A stretch of DNA of 64,000 nucleotides from Legionella adelaidensis. Its GTDB lineage: Bacteria; Pseudomonadota; Gammaproteobacteria; Legionellales; Legionellaceae. Of the stretch, positions 24,881 to 33,737 are shown piece by piece (the first letter of the stretch is position 1; the number at the start of each line of letters is the position of its first letter). A program made the translations under genes and the position numbers. The DNA lies in contig NZ_LR134422.1 of assembly GCF_900637865.1 (NCBI RefSeq), forward strand, positions 1 to 64,000. The letters are read 5' to 3'. The notes under the pieces are model-generated. The model saw only the letters and a program-made list of their open reading frames with translations. It made no database searches and had not been told where the DNA came from.

Positions 24881-25897
24881 TCACCTGTTGTATTTTTCAA
24901 TGTGCAATCGCACGTCTAATTTATCGATAGATTTACGTAAAGCAACCAATGAAGAAGTAATTAAATCAAATAATTTGTACCATAAGGCATAATAATTTTT
25001 TTGAAAGTAAACCAATTTATTTTCATCAATATGCAATAAAATTGCTCTTTCACAGGTTGTGAAGGTAATGGTGAACTCACTAGCATTATCAATACAGGCA
25101 ATTCCTGCAAAAAGAGACCCTGGGCCGATAACTGATAGTTTTGCAATCTTATTTGAATTCATAATACTCGATTGCACAGCACCTTGAACTACTACAAAAC
25201 AAGAAGCTTTTTTTTGTCCTTCTTGAATTAACACGCAATTTTTGGGCGCTTCAAGAAAGGTGACATGATTAAATAAGATCTCACGCTCCTGATTGGATAA
25301 ATGCGGAAAAAATTTTTCTCTCACAAATGCGTAATTTTCTATGTTTCCCACCTGGATAGGCTTTGGCTGCGTTATTGAGTGGATAACTTTTGCAAAAAAA
25401 GATTGGTTCTTTATTTTATTCTCTGCAATCTCAGCGACTACTTTATCGTGTGTTTGCTTTAAACGAGAACATATTTGAACATTTAAACTCTGTAGGAGTT
25501 TATATTTTATCGAAGGATAATAATTTGATAATAAATCAAAAAAGGTATGCGGAATCCATAAGCAACTAACCCCACTCGCAGCAACAGCAGAAGTAGTAGA
25601 AGGCCCCCTTTCAATAAAACTAATCTCGCCTAAAAATGCCCCCTCTTTCAATACTCCTATCTTAGTATTGCCTTCACCCATAATTTGCGCTTGAATACTT
25701 ACCTCCCCCTGCAGGATAAGATAAATCCCAACTGCTATTTTTCCTTGGTGTAAAATAATCTCGTTAGTGTTGAAATTAACTTTGCTATTATGCTTAAAAA
25801 GAACTTCTAAATCGCTGTTATTCAAAAAATCGCTGATGGCGGTTTTCCTTAGATACTCTATATCCGTTTGTATTTCTGAATGGTTAAGGTTTTTCAT
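24881..25897 (-). CDS. Protein with two tandem cyclic-nucleotide-binding domains
   Basis: 338 aa from the ATG at 25897, which has a GAG site and overlaps the upstream gene's stop by 14 bases. Two cNMP folds are visible: about residues 30-140 (GEVSIQAQIMG, FLGEISFIERGPSTTSAVAA) and about 200-315 (FVVVQGAVQSSIM, SLFAGIACIDNA). No helix-turn-helix follows either domain, so it is not a CRP-type regulator. The first phosphate cassette looks more complete than the second. It sits between the ligase and amidotransferase genes and may be their regulatory subunit. Confidence 0.8.
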   Translation of the reverse strand: MKNLNHSEIQTDIEYLRKTAISDFLNNSDLEVLFKHNSKVNFNTNEIILHQGKIAVGIYLILQGEVSIQAQIMGEGNTKIGVLKEGAFLGEISFIERGPSTTSAVAASGVSCLWIPHTFFDLLSNYYPSIKYKLLQSLNVQICSRLKQTHDKVVAEIAENKIKNQSFFAKVIHSITQPKPIQVGNIENYAFVREKFFPHLSNQEREILFNHVTFLEAPKNCVLIQEGQKKASCFVVVQGAVQSSIMNSNKIAKLSVIGPGSLFAGIACIDNASEFTITFTTCERAILLHIDENKLVYFQKNYYALWYKLFDLITSSLVALRKSIDKLDVRLHIEKYNR

Positions 25898-27026
25898 TTT
25901 TATCTCGTGATGAACAAAGCCAATAACTACACTGCTCTTCAACGACTTTTGCAAACGAGTGGTGTTTTTTATAGATTTCCCTCAATAAATGGACATCGCT
26001 TACATTATGGGCAACCTCCTCATATAATTTCTGCAGAAATGGTGTTGTATTTAATTGCACCGCATATTTTTCAAGCGCTGTAATAGTATTTAAGATATCT
26101 TCACTAATTTCGGTTTCTTGATTGCTATAAGCATTTAGAAAATGGCCGCTAAAGCCATATCTACTGGCTTGAAATCGATTATAGTTATATAAAAAATAGA
26201 CCTCTTGAGAGATTGGTATAGGCCTCTCAGCCCATAAATATACGGCTAAAGCTTGGACAAATGCAGCAATATTAACCGCCCTTTCCAGGGTTAAAGGCGT
26301 ATCACAGACCCTGACTTCTACCGTGCCAAACTCGGGTTTAGGTCGTATATCCCAGTAAATATCTTTCATGCTTTCGATAACTCCCCATTTTTTCATACGA
26401 TAAAAATAACGAGAAAAATCTTCCCAATTGGTTAAAAGAGGTATAACTCCACTGGTAGGAAAAGCACCAAAAACAGTAGAACGTGAAGAATAGAAGCCGG
26501 AGTCAATTCCCTGGTAAAAAGGGGAAGACGCACTTAAAGCAATTAATTGAGGAACATATCTTGCCAAGATGTGGGTTAAGTAAATCGCATTTGCAGGCGT
26601 CTCACAGCCGATATGCACATGCAAGCCAAATACAGTTGCCCTTCGGGTCAGATAGCGGAATTTATGCGCCAAACGTTTGTATCTTCGTGTAGGAAATATT
26701 TTTTGTAATGTCCACTCCTGAAAAGGGTGTGTGCCGCCTCCACAAAAAGCAATGTCAGTATCTGCAGCAAGCTGTAATAAATAATTTTGCAACTCCAGCA
26801 ATTCCTTATACAGGCTAGCCGGGTGTTGGTGGATTGAAGAATTTAATTCAATCATGGATTGAGTAATTTCAGGGGTAATTCGATCCTGATAACCGTTTTC
26901 ACCTATTTTGCGAATTAAATGTTTTGAGCCTGAAGCTAGCTTGCAAGATTGTTTGTCAATAAGCTGAAACTCCAGCTCAATACCGATTGACGCAGGTAAT
27001 GAACGTTTAAATGACAAATTTTTCAT
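25884..27026 (-). CDS. Carboxylate-amine ligase of the GCS2/YbdK family
   Basis: 380 aa, close to the usual length. Glutamine-synthetase-like metal and substrate motifs are present: IGIELEFQLID near residue 14, TPEITQSMIELNS near 53, LHVHIGCE near 135 and FGTVEVRVCD near 233. YbdK proteins form gamma-glutamyl amide bonds weakly in vitro; related GCS2 enzymes make gamma-glutamylcysteine. It is the first gene of an apparent three-gene operon with a double cNMP protein and a class II amidotransferase. The RBS is AAAGGA. Confidence 0.85.
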   Translation of the reverse strand: MKNLSFKRSLPASIGIELEFQLIDKQSCKLASGSKHLIRKIGENGYQDRITPEITQSMIELNSSIHQHPASLYKELLELQNYLLQLAADTDIAFCGGGTHPFQEWTLQKIFPTRRYKRLAHKFRYLTRRATVFGLHVHIGCETPANAIYLTHILARYVPQLIALSASSPFYQGIDSGFYSSRSTVFGAFPTSGVIPLLTNWEDFSRYFYRMKKWGVIESMKDIYWDIRPKPEFGTVEVRVCDTPLTLERAVNIAAFVQALAVYLWAERPIPISQEVYFLYNYNRFQASRYGFSGHFLNAYSNQETEISEDILNTITALEKYAVQLNTTPFLQKLYEEVAHNVSDVHLLREIYKKHHSFAKVVEEQCSYWLCSSRDKNEKP

Positions 27027-27105
27027 TAGCCATTAGTCCTTTTATTAGTCATTTCCTTATTTTTTATAGTATAGTAGATTAAATGGAAGTCTATTTGAGC
27101 AAATA

Positions 27106-27615
27106 ATGGATAAATACTTGATTAAAACCAAAAGATTAGGCTTGCGATTTATCACCAAGGGAGATATTAAACACTTAGAGGCGCTGGACACGGATCCCGA
27201 AGTAAAGGAGTTTTTTCCCTCTGGAACCTTGAGCCCTGAAGAGATGAAACAAATGGTTTTTCATTGTATAACCAATTGCAAAACGCAAAGCTTACCTTGT
27301 TTTGTCATTTTTGACTTGAAAACAGAAGAATTTGCCGGACGCGCCTACTTTGATAATTTTGAATCGGACATTAAGGTAGGTTATCTGTTTCATAAAAAAT
27401 TTTGGAATAGAGGCTATGCAACGGAAGTCCTGCTCGCACTATTAGATTGGGCAAAAACGCATATCCCAACCGATCATATAATTGCCTATGCGGATAAAAA
27501 CAATAAAGCCTCTTTACAGGTGATGAAAAAATGCGGAATGCATTACTATAAAGATGGCGTCTTTAAGGGTATGCTGAGCAAATTTTACCGTTTTAATTTT
27601 GACAATAAAAGTTAA
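27106..27615 (+). CDS. GNAT-family N-acetyltransferase (RimJ/RimL-like)
   Basis: 169 aa. It has the GNAT_3 layout: LIKTKRLGLRFITKGDIKHL at the start, motif A around VGYLFHKKFWNRGYATEVLL with the acetyl-CoA loop, and motif B ADKNNKASLQVMKKCGM. It probably acetylates an N-terminus or small amine; the substrate is unknown. Its 3' end overlaps the convergent argE gene by 23 bases. Confidence 0.85.
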   Translation: MDKYLIKTKRLGLRFITKGDIKHLEALDTDPEVKEFFPSGTLSPEEMKQMVFHCITNCKTQSLPCFVIFDLKTEEFAGRAYFDNFESDIKVGYLFHKKFWNRGYATEVLLALLDWAKTHIPTDHIIAYADKNNKASLQVMKKCGMHYYKDGVFKGMLSKFYRFNFDNKS

Positions 27616-28753
27616 CCACATTTCGCAAGACCCGTTCGCAGATTATAAGTTGTTCTTTAGAAACAAATTCATCGGCTCCGTGTGCTTGTTCAATATTTCC
27701 TGGGCCGCAAATAATCGTTGGGATTTGTGCTTTTTGAAAAAGTCCCGCTTCCGTTGAATAAGATACTTTTGACCGTTTTTGTATGCCCGTTACCCTATGG
27801 ATTAATTGGGTCAAAGGTGAGGACTCGGTGGTATTAAAGCCCGGGGCTGAAGAGCTTAGATTTAAAAAAACAGTAGCTTTGGGGTAATTTTTGCGCATTT
27901 CAGGCACTATCTCCCCTTCAATGTAATTTTCAATTTGTGCGCGAAATGACTCTAAAGAGAACTCAGGTATATGCCTTACTTCAAAAATAAACTCACAGTT
28001 GTCGGGAACGATATTAAAAGCCGTACCACCACTAATCACATTAGTAGTAATAGTGGTGTACGGAAGATCAAAGTCTTGGTCATAAGGTCCGTTTAAACGA
28101 AAGTAATCAGCGATAGAACGAATATAGTTAATAATCTGGCTCGCATATTCAATAGCGTTACATCCTTTATTAGTTAATGAGGAGTGCGAAGCCAAACCCT
28201 TCACCTGACAATGAAATACATTACGCCCTTTGTAACCAACAATAGGTTGCATGGAGGAAGGCTCACCTACTATACACCCTTCTGGCTGAATACCTGATTT
28301 GGCTAAGTAATCTAGCAAATATTGTACCCCCAGGCATCCTACTTCTTCATCATATGTAAAAGAAAAATGGAGCGGTTTAGTCAATCTTAAAACTTTAAAT
28401 TCAGGTATCAAAGCAAGCATGACAGCAAGAAATCCTTTCATGTCACAAGCCCCTCGCCCAAAAATTTTTCCTTCTCTTTCTTCAGCCGTAAAAGGATCGG
28501 TTTGCCATATTTGTCCATCTACTGGTACGACATCGGTATGACCTGAAAGGACTAGCCCCCCTTCTCGAGAACCTTTATTGGTAGGAATAGTAGCTAATAA
28601 ATTTGTTTTAGTATCACTGGGGCCTGGAATTAAAGCATACTCGATTTCATGTTGCTCAAACCACGAGGCAACATGCTCAATCAAAGGAAGATTCGAATTA
28701 CGCGAAGTAGTATCAAAAGAAATTAATTGTGTTAACCATTCCGTGGTGTTCAT
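27593..28753 (-). CDS. argE: Acetylornithine deacetylase (M20 family)
   Basis: 386 aa from the ATG at 28753, which has an AGGA site; an in-frame upstream Met at 28801 lacks one. M20 zinc ligands and catalytic residues are visible: GHTDVVPVD near residue 70, ACDMKGF near 104, the TYDEEVGCLG Glu pair near 137, and a C-terminal AHGADEF. The family hydrolyses N-acetylornithine to ornithine in arginine synthesis; other N-acyl amino acids are possible substrates. No other arg genes are adjacent. Confidence 0.85.
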   Translation of the reverse strand: MNTTEWLTQLISFDTTSRNSNLPLIEHVASWFEQHEIEYALIPGPSDTKTNLLATIPTNKGSREGGLVLSGHTDVVPVDGQIWQTDPFTAEEREGKIFGRGACDMKGFLAVMLALIPEFKVLRLTKPLHFSFTYDEEVGCLGVQYLLDYLAKSGIQPEGCIVGEPSSMQPIVGYKGRNVFHCQVKGLASHSSLTNKGCNAIEYASQIINYIRSIADYFRLNGPYDQDFDLPYTTITTNVISGGTAFNIVPDNCEFIFEVRHIPEFSLESFRAQIENYIEGEIVPEMRKNYPKATVFLNLSSSAPGFNTTESSPLTQLIHRVTGIQKRSKVSYSTEAGLFQKAQIPTIICGPGNIEQAHGADEFVSKEQLIICERVLRNVVNFYCQN

Positions 28754-28966
28754 GCCAGCTTTCCTATAAAAATGTTGATTGATGCTAAAGGCCCAACACA
28801 CCGTTAGCCATTATAAATTGTTGTACCCTTGTCGCCAACCTACTTGATATTCCCCTCCTGAAAAGTCATTATCCTAGAAAAAGCAGATTCAGCACCCTTG
28901 ACTTGCTCGCTATGGCTTTAACTGCTTTTTCAAGGATTGTTTATTTTTTTATAGGGAGGCAGCCAA

Positions 28967-30598
28967 ATGGAACAAGAGACAATGGAGTATGATGTAATTA
29001 TTGTTGGTGCTGGACCTTCTGGTTTGTCTGCCGCTATAAAATTAAAACAATTAGCTATTCAAAATAACAAAACAATTTCTGTCTGTATATTAGAAAAAGG
29101 TGCACAGGTAGGTTCGCATATTCTTTCAGGGGCTGTATTAGAACCTAAAACATTAAAGGCCTTACTACCAGACAAATGGGAGCAAGCACCCCTGGATACA
29201 CCTGTTTCTGAAGATAGATTTTATTATCTTACAAAGAAGAGAGCTTTTCGTTTACCTACTCCCCGATTGATGCGAAATAAAGCAAATAATTACATTATTA
29301 GCCTCGAGGAATTATGCCAATTTTTAGCCAAAGAAGCCGAGTCTTTAGGCTGTGAAATCTATCCAGGCTTTCCCGCAAGTCAAATTTTATATAATGACGA
29401 AGGGAAAGTCATTGGCGTAGCAACAGGAGATGTCGGACGCGATAAGGAAAAAAACCCCAAATCCAATTTTCAACCAGGCATGCGGCTGCTGGCCAAACAA
29501 ACTTTATTGGCTGAAGGCTGTCGTGGTCAACTAAGCCAAAATCTTATGCACCGGTTTAATTTGAGAAAAAATGTCAATCCGCAAACGTACGGCATAGGAA
29601 TTAAAGAAATTTGGACTATCCCTCCTGAACAACATCAATTAGGCAAAGTCATTCATACTTTCGGTTGGCCGCTTGATCATTCTACCTATGGAGGCTCTTT
29701 TGTTTACTTTTTTTCAAAAAATCGGGTTTCTATTGGCTATGTGGTCGGTTTAGACTATAAAAATCCCTGGCTGAACCCCTTTGATGAAACCCAACGATTT
29801 AAGACGCATCCCTTTATTCGCAAAATACTCCAAGGCGGAGAACGAATTGAATATGGCGCCAGAGCCATTAATGAAGGCGGCTGGCAATCTTTACCGAAAT
29901 TAACTTTCCCTGGAGGCGCCCTAATAGGCGATGCTGCTGGATTTTTAAATGTGCCTAAAATAAAAGGAATTCACATGGTGATGCAGTCGGGTATACTTGC
30001 CGCCGAATCCTGTTTTGAGTCCCTGAGTAAAGATAACGATAACGTCATTGAAATCATAAACTATCCTTCGGCAGTGAAAAATAATTGGTTAGGGGAAGAA
30101 CTATACTCTGTTCGCAATATACGACCTGGTTTTCGTTACGGGCTCACTTTTGGCTTACTGAATGCGGCATTTGAAACATATATTTCTTTTGGAAAATCTC
30201 CCTGGACATTAAAAAATCATGCTGATCACTCTACGCTTCAATTAGCAGAAAAGGCGAAAAAGATTGAATATCCTAAACCGGATAACGTCTTAACTTTCGA
30301 TCGTTTATCTTCTGTTTACCTATCCAATACCTTTCATGAAGAAGATCAACCGTGCCATTTAAAATTACGGGATCCCAAATTGGCTATTGAAGTTAATTAT
30401 AAAAAATTTGCCTCTCCTGAAACGCGTTATTGCCCTGCAGCTGTTTACGAAATTGTTTATGTAGATAACCAGCCAAAATTGCAAATAAATGCACAAAACT
30501 GCATCCACTGTAAAACATGTGATATTAAAGACCCGGAGCAAAACATCATTTGGGAAGCACCCGAAGGCGGAGGAGGACCGAATTATTCAGGAATGTAA
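28967..30598 (+). CDS. Electron-transfer flavoprotein:ubiquinone oxidoreductase
   Basis: 543 aa, typical of bacterial ETF-QO. The FAD-binding loop is VGAGPSGLSAA near residue 12. The middle holds LSGAVLEPKTL and VPKIKGIHMVMQSG. The C-terminal [4Fe-4S] domain has cysteines near 489, 512, 515 and 518 (YCPAAVYE, CIHCKTC). It passes electrons from ETF, reduced by fatty- and amino-acid dehydrogenases, to the quinone pool at the inner membrane. The RBS is AGGGAGG. Confidence 0.95.
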   Translation: MEQETMEYDVIIVGAGPSGLSAAIKLKQLAIQNNKTISVCILEKGAQVGSHILSGAVLEPKTLKALLPDKWEQAPLDTPVSEDRFYYLTKKRAFRLPTPRLMRNKANNYIISLEELCQFLAKEAESLGCEIYPGFPASQILYNDEGKVIGVATGDVGRDKEKNPKSNFQPGMRLLAKQTLLAEGCRGQLSQNLMHRFNLRKNVNPQTYGIGIKEIWTIPPEQHQLGKVIHTFGWPLDHSTYGGSFVYFFSKNRVSIGYVVGLDYKNPWLNPFDETQRFKTHPFIRKILQGGERIEYGARAINEGGWQSLPKLTFPGGALIGDAAGFLNVPKIKGIHMVMQSGILAAESCFESLSKDNDNVIEIINYPSAVKNNWLGEELYSVRNIRPGFRYGLTFGLLNAAFETYISFGKSPWTLKNHADHSTLQLAEKAKKIEYPKPDNVLTFDRLSSVYLSNTFHEEDQPCHLKLRDPKLAIEVNYKKFASPETRYCPAAVYEIVYVDNQPKLQINAQNCIHCKTCDIKDPEQNIIWEAPEGGGGPNYSGM

Positions 30599-30825
30599 AT
30601 ACTATTATGTGGACTGAGTCCTGATTAACAAAATGCCTCTACGAATATCTGGAGCAAACAGGCAATTATTCCGTGATAAAAATATTATCGCACTGATCGA
30701 TTAGTCATTATTATTCCGCTTTCTACTATAATTAATATAATTACTAATAAATAATCGAGAATAGAAGTTAGGGCTCGGGCCTAGTCTACATAGAAAATGA
30801 CTCTGATTTTATGGAGGGTAGAATT

Positions 30826-30981
30826 ATGTCAAGAGGAGACAAATCAAGCTATACCAGTAAACAAAAACGTCAAGCACATCATATTGAAGAAAGTTATAAA
30901 GACAAAGGTGTGTCAAAAAAAGAAGCCGAAGAGCGGGCTTGGCGCACTGTCAATAAACAAGATGGTGGAGGGAAAAAATAA
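30826..30981 (+). CDS. Small basic hydrophilic protein (51 aa)
   Basis: 51 aa, MSRGDKSSYTSKQKRQAHHI onward, with KKEAEERAWRTVNKQDGGGKK at the end. This sequence type recurs widely in proteobacteria as a short stress-induced or plasmid-stabilisation-like protein; its function is unknown. A GGAGGG site precedes the ATG and an intrinsic terminator follows 17 bases after the stop, supporting a real single-gene unit. Confidence 0.8.
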   Translation: MSRGDKSSYTSKQKRQAHHIEESYKDKGVSKKEAEERAWRTVNKQDGGGKK

Positions 30982-30989
30982 CCCGCTAA

Positions 30990-31553
30990 TTACAGTAAAT
31001 CCCCTTGTTGGGGATTTTTTTTATTTTCTAGCGGATAAATAACTCGGATAGGCGTTGATTTATCATCCACAACGGCAAATGAGGTAAGAACATGCTCTTG
31101 ACTACTTTTGTCGCTAATAATATGGATAACCTTAATCCCTCGAGATAATTCAGCATCTGCAATTAATGAGCGATGACAACGCCAGGGAACTGCTTCAGCG
31201 CACATTATTGCCACTCTGTCTTTTTTTAGCAGTCTGTTTAATTCTTTTAACGCAATAAAAAAATCATCCGTTTGCATATAATCAGCATAACCTCTAAAAC
31301 TTTTATTACGCCAGCCTAAATTAACTGAATTAGCGCAGGGAGTGCGCAATCCTCCTAATTGTGGAAAATGCATGTATTCTATATTTTCCTTTTCTAAATT
31401 TTTTTCTAGCTGTTTCTCATTTGTCCACGGTACAAAACGGGACTTGGGGATAGTTCGCACATCTATTACCCGATTGATTTTATATTGTTTAAGTAATGAT
31501 AGAAAATCGGGAAATTTACGGTTGGAATGTCCAATTGTATAGAGTATATGCAC
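30990..31553 (-). CDS. DUF488 family protein
   Basis: 187 aa starting at GTG with an AGGAG site. It begins with the family signature YTIGHSNRKFPDFL, has the VIDVRTIPKSRFVPW segment, and shows MCAEAVPWRCHRSLIA with the conserved Cys-x(6)-Cys-His pattern. DUF488 proteins are uncharacterised; some have been linked to radical or nucleic-acid chemistry. Its last codons overlap the terminator of the convergent 51-aa gene. Confidence 0.85.
   Translation of the reverse strand: MHILYTIGHSNRKFPDFLSLLKQYKINRVIDVRTIPKSRFVPWTNEKQLEKNLEKENIEYMHFPQLGGLRTPCANSVNLGWRNKSFRGYADYMQTDDFFIALKELNRLLKKDRVAIMCAEAVPWRCHRSLIADAELSRGIKVIHIISDKSSQEHVLTSFAVVDDKSTPIRVIYPLENKKNPQQGDLL
30998..31022 (+). terminator. Intrinsic terminator of the 51-aa gene
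   Basis: Stem AATCCCC/GGGGATT (30998-31004 with 31010-31016), five-base loop, then a T-tract. It lies inside the 3' end of the convergent DUF488 coding sequence. Confidence 0.9.
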
Positions 31554-31667
31554 AACAAATTCTCCTATATATAAGAAAACTATAGCCTATATAAGATACG
31601 CTTATTGCTACACACCTTATTTCGGCATTACACTTACCATTCCGGACTCTAATTAGACAGGAAGGTT

Positions 31668-33149
31668 ATGACTATTCTTTTTGTACAGGATAAATATTCC
31701 GCAGGCGCTCATAATTTAGGTATATCGTTAAATGAAGAATGTCACTCTATACAAGGGAATGCTTTCACACATGACGTGTCCAGTATTACCCTCCTTGATG
31801 ACTCAAATTTAGATGAAGGTACTTTAGGTGGGAAAAGTCCGAAAGAACTGGCAAAAGATATTGCCGCTTTATTCTCCTCCACCGATAAAACAAAACTTAT
31901 TGATTTTTTTCTGCTAACAAACAATGCGTCGGTAAGAAAGGCGCAGGAAACAACCCTGGTGCAACAATTGGCTGTGGAATTGCAAGCTTTGGGATTTTCA
32001 AATGTTAAAATTCATACCCCTGCCCTGCCCAAAGGTATAAATGCCAGAGGAATCGGGCTTGAATTAACTACCGAATTTCATTCTGAAACCGAAAAACCCG
32101 GACAAATATGTGTTTATATATATGAAAATGATTTTAGCCGAAAATTAGATGAAGCGATTAACCATTTACAATCCCGTCTGTCTGATATTGAAACAAAAGA
32201 GCCCTCCACGCCAAGTTCTTATGAAGAAGAGGTAAAACGCGTTTTAGAAAGAAATATGGCTAGGCTACAAGAAGCGAGAAGAAGTAGCCATTATAAAAGA
32301 ACGGAAATCTTTAAAGCGCCGGAATATCATAAATTTTTATCTCAACCTTCCCATACTTTCACAGCCAGTGGCGCTGAGATTATCTTCTCTTTAGAAGTCC
32401 TTTTTGCTATAGAATTTTTAACAAATTTGGCAGGGTCCATTACACATAATATGACTGACACCCATAAAATGGACAAGCAATTACGTTATATTGGAAACGA
32501 TATTGTGTTCTTGGAAAAGAATCCTATGTTAGGGAAAGAGGAGATAATAACCAAACTAAAAGGAGACAGAAACGCCTGGGAATTATCACACTCCCACTAT
32601 TTTAACGAAGTTATAAAACCTCTTGATACAGCTCTATCAGCTTTTATTGAGGTTAATAATCACCGCTTGCAAGAAATTGAACCGAGCCTTCCTGATTTAG
32701 AGCCTATCCCGCCCCGCCCACAGAGCGCCGTTACTCCAGCAGGAGTAGGCTTTTTTGCAGGAAGGGTTACGGAAAAAAAACCAGAAGAAGAACAAGCAGA
32801 ATTGGAACAAAGAGCTGCAAAGCGAATAGAGTTGATAAATCGACTAACGCAATACATAAATGATCGCGAAAGCGAATGGCAATACCATTATAATTTTTTA
32901 TGGGTGGTTTCCATTATATATCTGGTCCAAGATTTCTTATTAGGCACTGATTACTACAATAGTAAGAAGGGAGAAACAAAATTAAATGCCGCAAAAAAAC
33001 TAAAAGATGCCTTAAATGGAGAAATAGTCCAATATACCAATAGCGAAGCAGACGCATTAGAAGACGGGCGGCTGGGTGGGATAGTTAAACAATATAATCT
33101 TGAGACACTTTTACTGCTTACAAATTCCACTGCTTTACTGAATAGTTAA
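31668..33149 (+). CDS. Orphan protein, weak C80-peptidase-like N-terminus (effector candidate)
   Basis: 493 aa, RBS AGGAAGG. The first 140 residues alternate strands and helices, with GGKSPKELAKDIAALF followed by a hydrophobic strand (IDFFLLTNNAS). That is the pattern of C80/CHAT-like cysteine-protease folds, but the His-Gly and catalytic Cys are not found, so any protease activity is doubtful. Residues 170-320 are helical, 340-380 are Pro/Glu-rich, and 380-440 are coiled coil. No family is recognised with confidence. Confidence 0.5.
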   Translation: MTILFVQDKYSAGAHNLGISLNEECHSIQGNAFTHDVSSITLLDDSNLDEGTLGGKSPKELAKDIAALFSSTDKTKLIDFFLLTNNASVRKAQETTLVQQLAVELQALGFSNVKIHTPALPKGINARGIGLELTTEFHSETEKPGQICVYIYENDFSRKLDEAINHLQSRLSDIETKEPSTPSSYEEEVKRVLERNMARLQEARRSSHYKRTEIFKAPEYHKFLSQPSHTFTASGAEIIFSLEVLFAIEFLTNLAGSITHNMTDTHKMDKQLRYIGNDIVFLEKNPMLGKEEIITKLKGDRNAWELSHSHYFNEVIKPLDTALSAFIEVNNHRLQEIEPSLPDLEPIPPRPQSAVTPAGVGFFAGRVTEKKPEEEQAELEQRAAKRIELINRLTQYINDRESEWQYHYNFLWVVSIIYLVQDFLLGTDYYNSKKGETKLNAAKKLKDALNGEIVQYTNSEADALEDGRLGGIVKQYNLETLLLLTNSTALLNS

Positions 33150-33186
33150 AAAAATACATATCAAGGAATTACCTTCCTTGATATGT
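33148..33186 (-). terminator. Intrinsic terminator of the PRC-barrel gene
   Basis: A perfect 13-bp stem (33156-33168 with 33174-33186, arm ACATATCAAGGAA) followed on the minus strand by a T-tract complementary to 33148-33155. It also lies directly after the stop of the plus-strand gene at 33149 and may serve both. Confidence 0.85.
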
Positions 33187-33196
33187 AAAAACATTC

Positions 33197-33541
33197 TTAG
33201 TGATGGGGTCTAATTCCGTAATAATTGTTAATTGATGCAGTCCAGGTAGGACTTGAAATATCTGGCCAATGATCCCTATCAAACCCTGGCGCATTTTCTA
33301 ATTTTTCTTTGTCAACAGTAATTACGAAGCATTCACGCTCTTTATTGTAATTGAAAATAGACCAGGGCATCGCAAATAATTTTTCACCCAGTCCAAGAAA
33401 TCCTCCAAACGAAACCACCACATACTCAACGGTTCCTGCTACCTTATCTAACATAAGCTCTTCGATTTCGCCTAAGCTTTCGCCTTGTGGATTTTCAATA
33501 CTTTTTCCAATTACATCTTCATTTGCTCTGACAAGTTCCAT
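33197..33541 (-). CDS. PRC-barrel domain protein
   Basis: 114 aa. A single PRC-barrel covers about residues 8-80 (DVIGKSIENPQGESLGEIEE, VEYVVVSFGGFLGLGEKLFA, MPWSIF). The GGAGGACATT ribosome-binding site is strong. Such small proteins are often induced by stress or stationary phase; the role is not known. It clusters with a DUF883-like and a permease-like gene on the same strand. Confidence 0.85.
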   Translation of the reverse strand: MELVRANEDVIGKSIENPQGESLGEIEELMLDKVAGTVEYVVVSFGGFLGLGEKLFAMPWSIFNYNKERECFVITVDKEKLENAPGFDRDHWPDISSPTWTASINNYYGIRPHH

Positions 33542-33685
33542 AATGTCCTCCTTATCAAAAAAATCATGTCCATCTTTTTAATTATAGCATTCAGGAAGAT
33601 ATGATGCGGAATCTGTAACAAACGATGCTTGACCAAGTTGTATATAAGCGGACGTGATTATTCGCACGCACCTCTTAGAGTGGAT

Positions 33686-33707
33686 CCTGGTTGTTTTACC
33701 AACCAGG
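33686..33707. repeat. Hairpin CCTGGTT-N8-AACCAGG
   Basis: Perfect 7-bp arms at 33686-33692 and 33701-33707, followed by CTT. The same arms and trailing CTT occur at 4023-4043 beside the IS110 left end, with a different loop. It could be a dispersed terminator-like or REP-like hairpin. Confidence 0.5.
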
Positions 33708-33737
33708 CTTTGCTTCGCATAGAGTAAAAATTAACAG

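Noticed and set aside
30797..31042. 81-codon plus-strand frame
   Set aside because: It overlaps the 51-aa gene at 30826-30981 in another frame. The shorter frame has the good ribosome-binding site, a familiar protein sequence and a terminator.
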